Under the pieces are notes generated by a model. The model worked only from the letters and a program-made list of their open reading frames with translations. It searched no databases and was not told the DNA's origin. The position numbers and the translations under genes were made by a program. From an uncultured Eubacteriales bacterium (GTDB lineage Bacteria; Bacillota; Clostridia; Oscillospirales; Oscillospiraceae): 64,000 bases of DNA. How positions within the stretch are numbered: position 1 is the first letter of the stretch; each line of letters opens with the position of its first letter. The stretch spans positions 1 to 64,000 of the forward strand of contig ONIN01000006.1 of assembly GCA_900317905.1 (NCBI GenBank), written 5' to 3'. Below, piece by piece: positions 57,122-64,000 of this stretch.

Positions 57122-57129
57122 TGTTAACA
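57122..57129. repeat. TGTTAACA palindrome shared with the 49.9-kb secreted-protein promoter region
   Basis: Within the identical 11-mer AAGTGTTAACA found at 57119-57129 and 49921-49931, each next to the promoter of a secreted protein with a very similar signal peptide. A common regulator is possible, but the element is short. Confidence 0.3.
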
Positions 57130-57169
57130 TAATTTTTGTTAGATTTTTTTACATTTTGGGGCAAAAATC

Positions 57170-57198
57170 TTGCATTTTCGATACACTTGGGTTATGAA
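57170..57198 (+). promoter_or_regulatory. Promoter of the P-loop ATPase gene
   Basis: TTGCAT (57170-57175), 17 nt, TATGAA (57193-57198). Confidence 0.5.
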
Positions 57199-57247
57199 TA
57201 GGAGGGAAGTGTCCCAAAAAACGCAACCAGTCAGAGGAGGCGCCTGC

Positions 57248-57958
57248 ATGAAAAAAGTAGTGATTTTAATTGGGAATTACGGCTCGGGAAAAACGGAGAT
57301 CGCGTTGAACATCGCGGTGAGATCCGCCGCCGAGGGAAAGCGCACCCAGGTGATCGATCTGGACCGCATCAACGACTATTTCCGCATGTCCGACCATGTG
57401 AAGCTGCTGGACGCGAAAATGATCGATCTGGTGTCGCCCACCTTCGTGGGAGCCGGCGTGACCCAGACGAACATGCCCGCTGCCGTGGGGTCTGCCTTTG
57501 CGAAGGACTGGGATCTGGTGATCTTCGATGTGGGCGGCGATCCCGCGGGAGCGCTGTCTCTGGCAAGGTACCACATGGATTTCGCGCAGCTCCAGCCGGA
57601 GCAGCTGGAGGTCTGGGACATCATCAACACCCGCAGACCCATGTCCGAGACGGCGGAGAAGATCCTCCAGCTCAAGGAGGACATGGAGGGATTCGCCAGA
57701 CAGACTGTCACCGGCTTTGTCCACAACTCCAATCTGCAGGCCTGGGCCAGCGCCGAGGATCTGAGAGCCGGTTATCCGGTGGTGAAGGAGGCCAGCGAAT
57801 TGAGCGGCATCCCGGTGATTTACACCACCGGCCGACAGGAGTTTCTGGAGGAATTCCTGAAGGACGACGGACTCGATCCCAAATTCATCGGAACCCCGCT
57901 GCCTCTGGAGACCTATATGCACCGAAGCTGGGACTCCTTTGCAAAAGGCGGAATTTAA
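57248..57958 (+). CDS. P-loop ATPase of MinD/CooC-like type, unknown role
   Basis: Cytosolic NTPase. 236 residues: Walker A IGNYGSGKTEIALN (about 8-21), QVIDLDRINDYFR after the second strand, LVIFDVGGDPAGALSLARY as Walker B region, then helices with no recognised partner domain. It lacks the deviant KGGxGKT loop of true ParA/MinD, so it is only loosely of that group. AGGAGG lies about 7 nt before the ATG at 57248; the longer in-frame start carries no ribosome site. Monocistronic between its own promoter and terminator. Function not predictable. Confidence 0.75.
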   Translation: MKKVVILIGNYGSGKTEIALNIAVRSAAEGKRTQVIDLDRINDYFRMSDHVKLLDAKMIDLVSPTFVGAGVTQTNMPAAVGSAFAKDWDLVIFDVGGDPAGALSLARYHMDFAQLQPEQLEVWDIINTRRPMSETAEKILQLKEDMEGFARQTVTGFVHNSNLQAWASAEDLRAGYPVVKEASELSGIPVIYTTGRQEFLEEFLKDDGLDPKFIGTPLPLETYMHRSWDSFAKGGI

Positions 57959-57964
57959 AATGGT

Positions 57965-57997
57965 AAAACCCTTCTGTCTCACGGCAGAAGGGTTTTT
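57965..57997. terminator. Bidirectional intrinsic terminator
   Basis: A 12-bp stem (57965-57976 with 57985-57996) flanked by A4 and T5, between converging genes. Confidence 0.88.
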
Positions 57998-58010
57998 GAA
58001 ATCAAATCAA

Positions 58011-58205
58011 TTAGAAAACGTAGTGGCAGTCCATGCAGACGTGCTTGCCAGTGGCGGGGCAGAACCAGATAGTCTCGGTCAGCGCGCAGAGAGGACATGG
58101 CATACCGTCACGCACCAGCTCGATGGAGTCGGCACCGCCGGTGAGCTCCTGGATGGCTTCCTCGCTGAGACCCAGCGCACGGATTTCCTCAACGGTCTTT
58201 TTCAT
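58011..58205 (-). CDS. Small Cys-rich protein, 64 residues, possible zinc ribbon
   Basis: Unknown function. The first 30 residues are helical and polar (KKTVEEIRALGLSEEAIQEL); the rest has five Cys: C37-x2-C40, C49 and C57-x2-C60, with H55 and H61. Two CxxC pairs 16 residues apart are typical of a zinc-binding knuckle or ribbon. AAGGAGG lies about 10 nt before the ATG, and an extended -10 promoter stands upstream, so it is a real, probably well-expressed gene. Not preceded by any gene in its direction. Confidence 0.7.
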   Translation of the reverse strand: MKKTVEEIRALGLSEEAIQELTGGADSIELVRDGMPCPLCALTETIWFCPATGKHVCMDCHYVF

Positions 58206-58246
58206 GGAAAGTGGCCTCCTTTCTCGCAGTTTTTGTTTGCAGAAGT

Positions 58247-58275
58247 ATTATAGCACACTTTTTTCCCGATGAAAA
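58247..58275 (-). promoter_or_regulatory. Promoter of the 64-residue Cys-rich protein gene
   Basis: On the minus strand, TTTTCA (58270-58275), 17 nt, TATAAT (58247-58252), TG one base before the -10. Confidence 0.65.
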
Positions 58276-58292
58276 GATGTTTTCTGCCCGGA

Positions 58293-58322
58293 TTGACAGC
58301 GGGCCGCCCCATCGGGTAGAAT
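58293..58322 (+). promoter_or_regulatory. Promoter of the histidine phosphatase gene
   Basis: TTGACA (58293-58298), 18 nt, TAGAAT (58317-58322). Confidence 0.7.
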
Positions 58323-58352
58323 TTAGAAAAACGCGGGAAGCGGGGGATGGAC

Positions 58353-58922
58353 ATGATCTATATCATCCGGCACGGCCAGACCGAAAAGAATATGGCCATG
58401 GTGCTCCAGGGCCGCAGCGACCAGCCGCTGAACGAGGCGGGCATCCGGCAGGCGGAGCAGGCGGGGGCGTACTTCCGAGAAAAGGGCATTCGCTTCGACC
58501 GGGTCTGGTCCAGCCCCTTGATCCGGGCGGTGCAGACGGCGAAGCTCGTGGCCCCGGAGGCGGAGGTGCTGACCGACGAGCGGCTGCTGGAGATGGACTA
58601 CGGCCCCTACGAGGGTGCCAGTCTGGAGGATCCCGCCCCGGAGCTGCTGCACTTTTTCATGGATTTCGTGCACAACCCGGCGCCGAAGGGGATGGAGTCT
58701 CTGGATTCCGTGGTCCGGCGGCTGGGGGCCTTTCTGGAGGAGATCCACGAGACAGGCAACATCCTGATCTCCACCCACGCCATCGCCATGAAGGGTGCCC
58801 TGGAATATCTGACCCCCGATGCCAATGGCGCCTACTGGTCGAAGCACATCAAAAACTGCGCGGTCTACACCGCAGAGCAGACCAAGACCGGCTACACGGT
58901 GCCCATCGAATTGAAAATCTGA
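58353..58922 (+). CDS. Histidine phosphatase (phosphoglycerate mutase-like) family protein
   Basis: Phosphohydrolase using a phosphohistidine intermediate; likely a broad-specificity or CobC/GpmB-like phosphatase. 189 residues: catalytic RHGQTEKN at the N-terminus, LQGRSDQPLNEAG, SSPLIRAVQTA, E in LLEMDYGPYEG, and the second His in ISTHAIAMKG. Length is slightly under GpmB (about 215). The second ATG (58353) is favoured over 58347 because the GGGGGA ribosome site is directly adjacent to the first. Substrate unknown; no cobalamin genes nearby. Confidence 0.9.
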   Translation: MIYIIRHGQTEKNMAMVLQGRSDQPLNEAGIRQAEQAGAYFREKGIRFDRVWSSPLIRAVQTAKLVAPEAEVLTDERLLEMDYGPYEGASLEDPAPELLHFFMDFVHNPAPKGMESLDSVVRRLGAFLEEIHETGNILISTHAIAMKGALEYLTPDANGAYWSKHIKNCAVYTAEQTKTGYTVPIELKI

Positions 58923-58950
58923 AAAACGCCGACGGTTTCCCGTCGGCGTT
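58922..58950. terminator. Bidirectional intrinsic terminator
   Basis: Stem AACGCCGACGG / CCGTCGGCGTT (58925-58950) with T5 on the minus side and a T-rich tail on the plus side, between converging genes. Confidence 0.85.
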
Positions 58951-58955
58951 CTATT

Positions 58956-59834
58956 TTAAATGGCTTTCCATAAAAGCTGGCTGTTGTCAAACACCGCTTC
59001 GAGACGGCCGGACTCCTTCAGCCAGGTGAGATACGACCGCACCGTGCTGCCCACCAGGACGTACTGCTCGAAATTCATGGTGAGCTGGTACTCCGTGAAC
59101 AGCTTTTGCAGCAGGGCTTCGAACATCATCGGCTCCTTACAGAGGTTGCAGATCCGCTCCGCGATCTCCAGCACCACGTCGATGTTGTACTGGGCCAGGG
59201 GCGCGATGTCCTCGGTGGCCTCGGCGTGGGCCGGGACGAAGATCTTCGCCGCCATGGTCTTCACTCGCTCCAGCGTATTGAGATAGGCACCCACGTCGTA
59301 GATGAAGCCGATGCGGTACTTCTCCAGGGTTTCCCGGCTGGAGAGGCAGTCCGCCAGATAGACCACGTCCTCCGGCGCGCGGAAGCCCACCATGTCGAAG
59401 AAGTGGCCGGGCAGCGGGAGCAGCTTGAACCCCTCCGGCAGCGTCTCCGGCGTCAATTCCTCGGCCGGGCTGGGCTGCGCCATGAGGAACTTGTGCCGAA
59501 GCTCCTTCGGCGGGAAGCCGCCATAGAGGAAGGAGGGCTCCAGCAGCGGGTGGCGGGTGAAGTCCTGCTCGATCCCCGGCGCGAAGATCCTGCACCCGGT
59601 CTGCTTTTGCAGATAGGCGTTGCCGCCGATGTGGTCGGCGTTGGAGTGGGTATTGTAAATGGACCGCAGCGTCCAGCCGTTTTTGTCCAGATGCTGCCGC
59701 ACCTTGCGCCCCGCCTCCTTGTCGTTGCCGCTGTCGATGAGACAGACTTCGGTATCGCTGAGCTTCACCAGCCCGATCTTGGCCGGGCTCTGAATGTAAT
59801 AGCACCGCTCGGTGAGTTGGATCAGTTCATACAT
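58956..59834 (-). CDS. Metallo-beta-lactamase-fold hydrolase with HSNADH motif
   Basis: MBL-fold enzyme, possibly a thioester or glyoxalase-II-like hydrolase. 293 residues: metal motif THSNADHIGG, where the second His of the usual HxHxDH is Asn (H63, N65, D67, H68), then PLPGHFFDMVGF (His), YLADCLS (Asp) and PAHAEATEDI (His). The rest (about 215-293) is a helical C-terminal domain. The Asn form recurs in a Firmicute subgroup, to my memory, so this is not decay. The start at 59834 follows GGGAGG at about 9 nt. Single gene with own promoter. Substrate unknown. Confidence 0.85.
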   Translation of the reverse strand: MYELIQLTERCYYIQSPAKIGLVKLSDTEVCLIDSGNDKEAGRKVRQHLDKNGWTLRSIYNTHSNADHIGGNAYLQKQTGCRIFAPGIEQDFTRHPLLEPSFLYGGFPPKELRHKFLMAQPSPAEELTPETLPEGFKLLPLPGHFFDMVGFRAPEDVVYLADCLSSRETLEKYRIGFIYDVGAYLNTLERVKTMAAKIFVPAHAEATEDIAPLAQYNIDVVLEIAERICNLCKEPMMFEALLQKLFTEYQLTMNFEQYVLVGSTVRSYLTWLKESGRLEAVFDNSQLLWKAI

Positions 59835-59876
59835 GGGTGACGCCTCCCTGCTGAAAATAAGGAATGCTCTGCCCAT

Positions 59877-59905
59877 AGAATAACAGATATTTCCGCCTCC
59901 CGCAA
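59877..59905 (-). promoter_or_regulatory. Promoter of the MBL-fold gene
   Basis: On the minus strand, TTGCGG (59900-59905), 17 nt, TATTCT (59877-59882). Confidence 0.6.
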
Positions 59906-59910
59906 GTTGC

Positions 59911-59935
59911 GCACCGCCGTTGGCGGTGCGTTTTT
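59911..59935 (+). terminator. Orphan plus-strand intrinsic terminator
   Basis: Stem GCACCGCC / GGCGGTGC with a 3-nt loop, then G and T5 on the plus strand. No plus-strand gene lies upstream within 980 bp, so it would stop antisense or read-through transcription, or end an unannotated RNA crossing the MBL promoter. Confidence 0.7.
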
Positions 59936-60118
59936 CTGTCCAAATGGGGCGATTTTTAAGCTGATCTCAGCCAGCTGGGGTATCTTCGAATTGAGAACGG
60001 CGCCTCTGCTCAACACTTTTGAATTGATGTGTCAATCATTCACAGAAAGTTTACACAAAAACGGCAAAGCGGCCCGGAATCGGACGAGCCGCGTCGGCCG
60101 ATTCGTGAAATGTGCACA
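59936..60118. other. Intergenic stretch upstream of the C39-like gene
   Basis: Part of the 340-bp space between genes starting at 59834 and 60175. It has no ORF with a ribosome site. The only structure seen is a 7-bp inverted repeat GAATCGG/CCGATTC (60077-60104) just upstream of the C39-like gene's promoter. Confidence 0.5.
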
Positions 60119-60147
60119 TTGAGCCGGGTGGGCGGGTCTGGTATAAT
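60119..60147 (+). promoter_or_regulatory. Strong promoter of the secreted C39-like gene
   Basis: TTGAGC (60119-60124), 17 nt, TATAAT (60142-60147), with TG one base before the -10. Confidence 0.8.
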
Positions 60148-60174
60148 AGACAGCGTTTTCAGAAAGGAGTATCT

Positions 60175-60888
60175 ATGCAAATAGTACAAAAATCGAAACG
60201 AGTTTTAAGCATTTTGCTCATTGCAATTTTATGTTTTGGCCTGCTGGCGGCGGTTGCCGCTCCGGCACAGGCGGTGCAGGATCTGCCGGAGACCTTCTAC
60301 ATGGAGCAGTCCCGGGGCGGGATCTGCACCATGGTCTCCTCGGCCATGTTGCTGCGCTCCGCTCTGTACCTGAACGGGGACAGCCGCTGGGAGGACATCT
60401 CCGAGAGCGTGGCCGCCTCCGCCTGCTGGATCTGGGGCATCGGCCTTGCCTATGACTGGAGCTATGAGGCGGACGACATCTCCATCACCGTGGGCCACAC
60501 GGATCTCTACGGCGTCTCCGTGGAGGAGCTGAAGGCCCTGCTGGACGCGCATCCCGAAGGCATCGTGTTCTACTGCGGCGGCGTGCCCCATGCGGTGCTG
60601 CTGACGGACTATGAGGACGACACCTTCTACTGCGCCGATCCCGCGCCCTACTGCAGCGGCAGCCGGGTGGCCCTGGCCGATTCCTGGCTGGGCTATCGTC
60701 TCGGCAGTCAGGAGAACATCCTTCGCTGCGCCACGGCCTACTGGTCCATCACGGACAGCAATCTGGAGGCCCTGTCCCAGACTACCGAGGACGCCCCCGT
60801 GACCGTCACCGCCCAGAAGGCGGAGATCCAGGAGACCCTGGGCACGACCGTCACCAAGGTGAACGCGCCCAAGGCCATGACGGCTTGA
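60175..60888 (+). CDS. Secreted C39-like cysteine peptidase-fold protein
   Basis: Exported 237-residue protein: basic-hydrophobic signal (to about 33, cleavage near AQA|V), then a papain-like C39 domain with candidate nucleophile C51 (RGGICTMVSSAML), H139 (GGVPHAVLLTDY) and D155 (FYCADPAP). The last about 40 residues are a Thr/Val-rich tail. Unlike C39 domains of bacteriocin ABC exporters there is no membrane or ATPase part. AAAGGAG lies 6-7 nt before the ATG. It may cleave peptides or be an inactive peptide-binding relative; no substrate gene lies beside it. Confidence 0.75.
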   Translation: MQIVQKSKRVLSILLIAILCFGLLAAVAAPAQAVQDLPETFYMEQSRGGICTMVSSAMLLRSALYLNGDSRWEDISESVAASACWIWGIGLAYDWSYEADDISITVGHTDLYGVSVEELKALLDAHPEGIVFYCGGVPHAVLLTDYEDDTFYCADPAPYCSGSRVALADSWLGYRLGSQENILRCATAYWSITDSNLEALSQTTEDAPVTVTAQKAEIQETLGTTVTKVNAPKAMTA

Positions 60889-60900
60889 ATGATCGAAAAG

Positions 60901-60926
60901 ACCCATCGCTTCGGCGGTGGGTTTTT
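60901..60926 (+). terminator. Intrinsic terminator
   Basis: Stem CCCATCGC / GCGGTGGG (one G-U) closing a TTCG loop, then T5. Confidence 0.85.
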
Positions 60927-60949
60927 CCGTTTCGAGAAGCGAGATCGGG

Positions 60950-60977
60950 TTGACAATCTCAAAGAATCTGCTATAAT
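60950..60977 (+). promoter_or_regulatory. Consensus promoter of the ACT-domain protein gene
   Basis: TTGACA (60950-60955), 16 nt, TATAAT (60972-60977); both hexamers perfect. Confidence 0.85.
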
Positions 60978-61015
60978 TCCAACCATTGGCAATTGAAACC
61001 GATGGAGGGATCGAC

Positions 61016-61420
61016 ATGATTCAACAGCTTTCGATTTATACAGAAAACAAGCGCGGCGCCATGAACCGGATCACGGACACCCTGGCGAAGGGCGGCATCA
61101 ACATCAACGGCTTCATCACCAACGACAGCGCCGAGTTCGGCACCGTGCGGATGATCGTCTCCGACGCCCAGGAAGCCCAGCGGCTGCTGCGGGAAGCGGG
61201 CTATCTGACCAAGCTGGCCCCGGTGGTGGCGGTGGAGGTCTCCGACGAGGTGGGCAGCCTGAACCAGCTGCTCTCTGCAGTCAGCCGGGCCAACATCAGC
61301 ATCAATTATATGTATGCCACCTTCGACCGGGACGGCGCGGCCCCCATCATCGTGATCCAGGCCGACGACATGCCGGAGCTGGAGAGCTATCTCCTTTACA
61401 GCGGAATTCGCGTCCGCTGA
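61016..61420 (+). CDS. Tandem ACT-domain amino-acid-binding protein (COG4747 type)
   Basis: Small regulator-like protein of two ACT domains in 134 residues: MIQQLSIYTENKRGAMNRITDTL with GININGFI, and a second LAPVVAVEVSDEVGSLNQLLSAV with NISINYMY. Free-standing ACT pairs of this type often accompany phenylacetate-CoA ligase or indolepyruvate oxidoreductase genes, none of which is seen here. GGAGGG lies about 6 nt before the ATG at 61016. It may bind an amino acid and modulate another protein. Isolated between its own consensus promoter and a terminator. Confidence 0.85.
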   Translation: MIQQLSIYTENKRGAMNRITDTLAKGGININGFITNDSAEFGTVRMIVSDAQEAQRLLREAGYLTKLAPVVAVEVSDEVGSLNQLLSAVSRANISINYMYATFDRDGAAPIIVIQADDMPELESYLLYSGIRVR

Positions 61421-61432
61421 ATGAACACAATA

Positions 61433-61472
61433 AAACATCCCCCGAAATCCTCGGATTTCGGGGGATGTTTGT
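61433..61472. terminator. Bidirectional intrinsic terminator
   Basis: An 18-bp perfect stem (61433-61450 with 61453-61470) with T-rich and A-rich flanks, between converging genes. Confidence 0.92.
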
Positions 61473-61479
61473 TTCTTGC

Positions 61480-64000
61480 TTACTTCTTTCCGAAGAGGGA
61501 AGTAAAGCCGCTGACGATCTTGGCATTGGTGTTGCTGATCGCCTGGTTCACGGAAGTCTTGCCGTAACCGACGGTGTAGGTGGGCACGTTGACGGTGCCG
61601 GTGGGGGTCACGAACTTGCCGGAATCCAGCACCTCACCGCAGTCGGCGCAGACGGTCTTGCCGATGTACTGGAAGCCGATGATCAGCTTCTTGCTCTCAT
61701 AGACCACCTTGGTGTTGGTGTGGCGGCAGTGGTTGATCTCCACCATCTTGGCCAGCACGCGGTCAGCCATGTAGCGGTGGCCGGCGGCATCGGGGTGCAG
61801 ACCCTTCAGGACGCTCATTTCCTTGTTCTGCAGGGCCTGGAGCACCGTGGTGCCCTCGGTATAGATGGTGGTGGCGTCCGGCACGTCCACATAGTAGACG
61901 TTGTCATACTTGGCAGCCAGCTCGGCGTAGTAGTCATTCAGGCTGACCAGCGCGGCGCCGATCAGGTCGAGGATCGGGGAGAAGCCGCTGCCGGGCAGCA
62001 CCCGCAGGGCTTTGGTGGCGTTGTACATGCCGACCACCAGCACATCAGCGTCGGGGGAGAGGGCGATGACGTCCTTGATGACCTCATCGGAATTCTTCCG
62101 CAGCTCCAGCACACCCTGATTGAAGGCGCGGGTCACGTTGGTGAGGACCGTGGGGCTCTTGGCCACGTTCTTCATGGCGGTGGCGAGATAATCGGCCACG
62201 TCCTTGGCGTCAGAGATGGAGGTGAGCTTCTCAACATCCACCAGACCGCCGGCCTCCAGCGCGTTGACCAGCAGGGAGCTCAGATCGTTGATGCCGGCCT
62301 GCACGGTGACGAGATCAGACTTGCGGATCTGCTCGCATATGCTGGGCCACTGCTCCCGCAGAGCGTTGGTGCGGACAGCGTTCCGGTTGCCGAACCAGTC
62401 GTCGGGATAGGTGTAGGGATCCTCCACGCCGAGACCCCGCTCCAGGATCATGCGGAAGTCGCTCATGCGGCCGCCGGAGCTGGCGGCAGAATAGACCTCA
62501 GCGTCGGGGTTCACAGCTTCCAGCACCTTGCCCACCAGATCGGTGAAGGAGCCATCGATGCGGGCGCAGACCAGATTCGGATCCGCGTGACCGTCCGCGG
62601 GATCCAGGCCGTAGCCCCAGGAGATGCTGTCGCCGATGTAGGTGTAGCACTGGTAGGGGAGCTTGGCGTACTCCGGCTTCACGGTGAGGGTCTGGGTGGT
62701 CTCCACGTCGATGGTCACAGGCTCCAGGGTGGAGGCGGCCATGGCCTTGGTCCAGCCGCCGTGGGTGGTGTAGATGTCCACACCCTCGTTGGTCACGTAG
62801 CAGCGATACCGGTTGCCGTTGTAAGCGGCGGCGTCGGTCAGGGTGAGAGTCGCCTCGTTGGCGCCTTCAACATCCGTCCAGACCACGCCGTCGGAAGAAA
62901 CCTGCCACTGGAAGGTATTGACGTCGTTACCGGCGGAGAACACGGTGCTGAGCACCACATCGTCGCCCTGCTTATCCATGACGATGGAGCCCAGAGGCGC
63001 GCGGGCGTAGAGATGATCAGACAGCCACAGCACACGTTTGGTGGCAAACTCCTTGAGGTTGTTGACGTAGTTTTCCCAGGTCAGGGTGACCTCGTAATTG
63101 AGCGCGTACTGACCGGTGCCCAGGGCGCGCATGGTGTTGGGGGCGACCAGGTAGTCTGCGCACAGCGATTGGGTGCCCCAGAGCTCGTTGTTCATCAGGG
63201 CGGAGGAGCGCAGGATCTCCCGCTGGCGGTCAACGTTCGCCGGAATGTCCTCAAACACAGCCTTGTTGGCGTTGTAGACCTTCGCGACCGCCTGCATGAA
63301 GCTGGCGTGCTTGCCGAGCTCCTGCAGCAGGCTCACAGGCTTGTCGACGGAGATGAGGCCGATGCTGTCGTTATACCAGCCCTCGGCGTTGAGCTGCACG
63401 GGCTCTGCGATGCCGACGAGGAACTTATGGAGCGTGCGGCCGAAGGCCACGTCATAGTCCCAGGCGGGGCCGGCAACGAGCTTGGAGTTCGGGTCCTTCA
63501 CATTGTCGCGGTGCATCAGAAGGCTGCCCGCGAAGCAGTCATAGGTCTTGGAGACCTCATACATGAGGAACATCTTCGCCCAGGAATCGAGGTCGAAGTA
63601 GTTCTGATAGTTCTCGCTGTCAAAGTCCTCGAGGGCGTTCCACGCCTCGGTGAAATACTCCTCGACCTTCGCGGCGTCCCAACCGGCCTTCTTCGCGTCC
63701 TTGCCGATCTTCTTGATGGTCATGAGGTTAAAGTAGCCGTCGTCATTGAGCGTGTCGCCGATGGCATACATGCCGGGGATCTTGAACTGCGGGTCCTCGG
63801 AATCAACATAGTTGTCGTTCTCGAGGTGGAAGCCGCCCTTCGGCGCTTTGTAGTCGCTCTTCGGCGTCATGAGATAGTTGCCGAGATACTCGCCGTTCAT
63901 CCAGATATCGACATAGCGGCTGGGAAGACCGATGCCGAGACCGTCGGCCAGATCCATGGCGACCTTGTTGCGGATGAGAGAATTGTCAAAGTAGTTGGCC
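61480..64000 (-). CDS. CotH-kinase/SGNH-hydrolase fusion, 5' end outside window
   Basis: The frame stays open to the right edge, so N-terminus and export signal are missing. About 840 residues visible. First comes a CotH kinase-like domain (KVAMDLADGLG, SRYVDIWMNGEYLGNYLMT, metal-site GPAWDYDVAFG), which in spore-coat CotH phosphorylates Ser. Then an Ig-like module (FQWQVSSDGVVWTDVEGA...YRCYVTNEG), and an SGNH hydrolase with block I YIGDSISWGYG, VQAGINDLS and catalytic pair in LHPDAAGHRYMA. The C-terminus has CADCGEVL and a Thr/Val-rich tail. A cell-surface enzyme acting on protein- or wall-linked esters is plausible; unproven. Confidence 0.88.
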   Translation of the reverse strand, partial: ANYFDNSLIRNKVAMDLADGLGIGLPSRYVDIWMNGEYLGNYLMTPKSDYKAPKGGFHLENDNYVDSEDPQFKIPGMYAIGDTLNDDGYFNLMTIKKIGKDAKKAGWDAAKVEEYFTEAWNALEDFDSENYQNYFDLDSWAKMFLMYEVSKTYDCFAGSLLMHRDNVKDPNSKLVAGPAWDYDVAFGRTLHKFLVGIAEPVQLNAEGWYNDSIGLISVDKPVSLLQELGKHASFMQAVAKVYNANKAVFEDIPANVDRQREILRSSALMNNELWGTQSLCADYLVAPNTMRALGTGQYALNYEVTLTWENYVNNLKEFATKRVLWLSDHLYARAPLGSIVMDKQGDDVVLSTVFSAGNDVNTFQWQVSSDGVVWTDVEGANEATLTLTDAAAYNGNRYRCYVTNEGVDIYTTHGGWTKAMAASTLEPVTIDVETTQTLTVKPEYAKLPYQCYTYIGDSISWGYGLDPADGHADPNLVCARIDGSFTDLVGKVLEAVNPDAEVYSAASSGGRMSDFRMILERGLGVEDPYTYPDDWFGNRNAVRTNALREQWPSICEQIRKSDLVTVQAGINDLSSLLVNALEAGGLVDVEKLTSISDAKDVADYLATAMKNVAKSPTVLTNVTRAFNQGVLELRKNSDEVIKDVIALSPDADVLVVGMYNATKALRVLPGSGFSPILDLIGAALVSLNDYYAELAAKYDNVYYVDVPDATTIYTEGTTVLQALQNKEMSVLKGLHPDAAGHRYMADRVLAKMVEINHCRHTNTKVVYESKKLIIGFQYIGKTVCADCGEVLDSGKFVTPTGTVNVPTYTVGYGKTSVNQAISNTNAKIVSGFTSLFGKK

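Noticed and set aside
59907..60122. 71-codon ORF between the MBL and C39-like genes
   Set aside because: It starts inside an intrinsic terminator, has no ribosome site and shows no recognisable features.
1..64000. CRISPR arrays, insertion sequences, prophage, tRNA or rRNA genes
   Set aside because: I looked for regularly spaced repeats, transposase or integrase motifs and clear tRNA or rRNA sequence and saw none. A covariance-model search would be needed to exclude a tRNA fully.

Overview
The window is GC-rich chromosomal DNA with strong AGGAGG-type ribosome binding sites and sigma-A promoters. It carries SLH, CotH, LtrA, YesL-type and two-component genes typical of Firmicutes. I read it as an anaerobic, probably gut-dwelling member of class Clostridia, most likely near Oscillospiraceae. 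That placement is inferred from gene content and composition, because no rRNA or other marker gene is present. I saw no rRNA, tRNA, CRISPR array, transposase or phage gene.

Region 1 (1-17.4 kb) holds amino-acid and envelope genes. A minus-strand operon encodes threonine ammonia-lyase, RidA and a dicarboxylate/amino-acid symporter that runs off the left edge. Next come a D-cysteine-desulfhydrase-like PLP enzyme, a nitroreductase with free-methionine-sulfoxide reductase, and an LtrA-like membrane protein. A glycosyltransferase gene precedes one two-component system, a split ThrE-type threonine/serine exporter follows, and then a DUF3592-type protein. A FemX-like peptidoglycan ligase gene precedes a second two-component system with a membrane-anchored protein gene.

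Region 2 (17.5-34.8 kb) is a carbohydrate locus. A GH3 beta-glucosidase with permuted domain order and a GH13 oligo-1,6-glucosidase-like enzyme come first. A LacI-type regulator then faces an ABC sugar importer (binding protein, two permeases), followed by a YesL-type protein, GH36 alpha-galactosidase, GH13_4 amylosucrase-like enzyme, GH32 beta-fructosidase, fructokinase and the MsmK-type ATPase. This set fits uptake and breakdown of raffinose-family sugars and sucrose. Two identical 11-bp LacI-type sites bracket the promoter region. The binding-protein/permease junction has three hairpins, and a 29-codon ORF sits in frame before the ATPase gene.

Region 3 (34.9-43.7 kb) has a cytoplasmic BMP-family protein with a ParB-like N-terminal segment, a phosphoesterase and an esterase. 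It also has a two-gene redox pair (CrtI-like flavoprotein plus a flavin/2Fe-2S reductase), an alpha/beta hydrolase and three small or poorly known genes. Region 4 (43.7-49.8 kb) is a complete oligopeptide ABC importer operon, oppBCDF plus the binding protein.

Region 5 (49.9-64 kb) is rich in exported proteins: an 809-residue secreted protein with what looks like a split SpaA-type fold, a BspA-repeat/SLH wall protein, a C39-like secreted protein, and a CotH-kinase/SGNH-hydrolase fusion cut by the right edge. Between them lie an inositol-phosphatase-family enzyme, an SGNH hydrolase, a P-loop ATPase, a Cys-rich 64-residue protein, a histidine phosphatase, a metallo-hydrolase and a tandem ACT protein. 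The most novel candidates are the redox pair at 38.4-41.1 kb, the BMP/phosphoesterase operon at 34.9-38.2 kb, the split-SpaA secreted protein at 50-52.4 kb, and the leader ORF before msmK.
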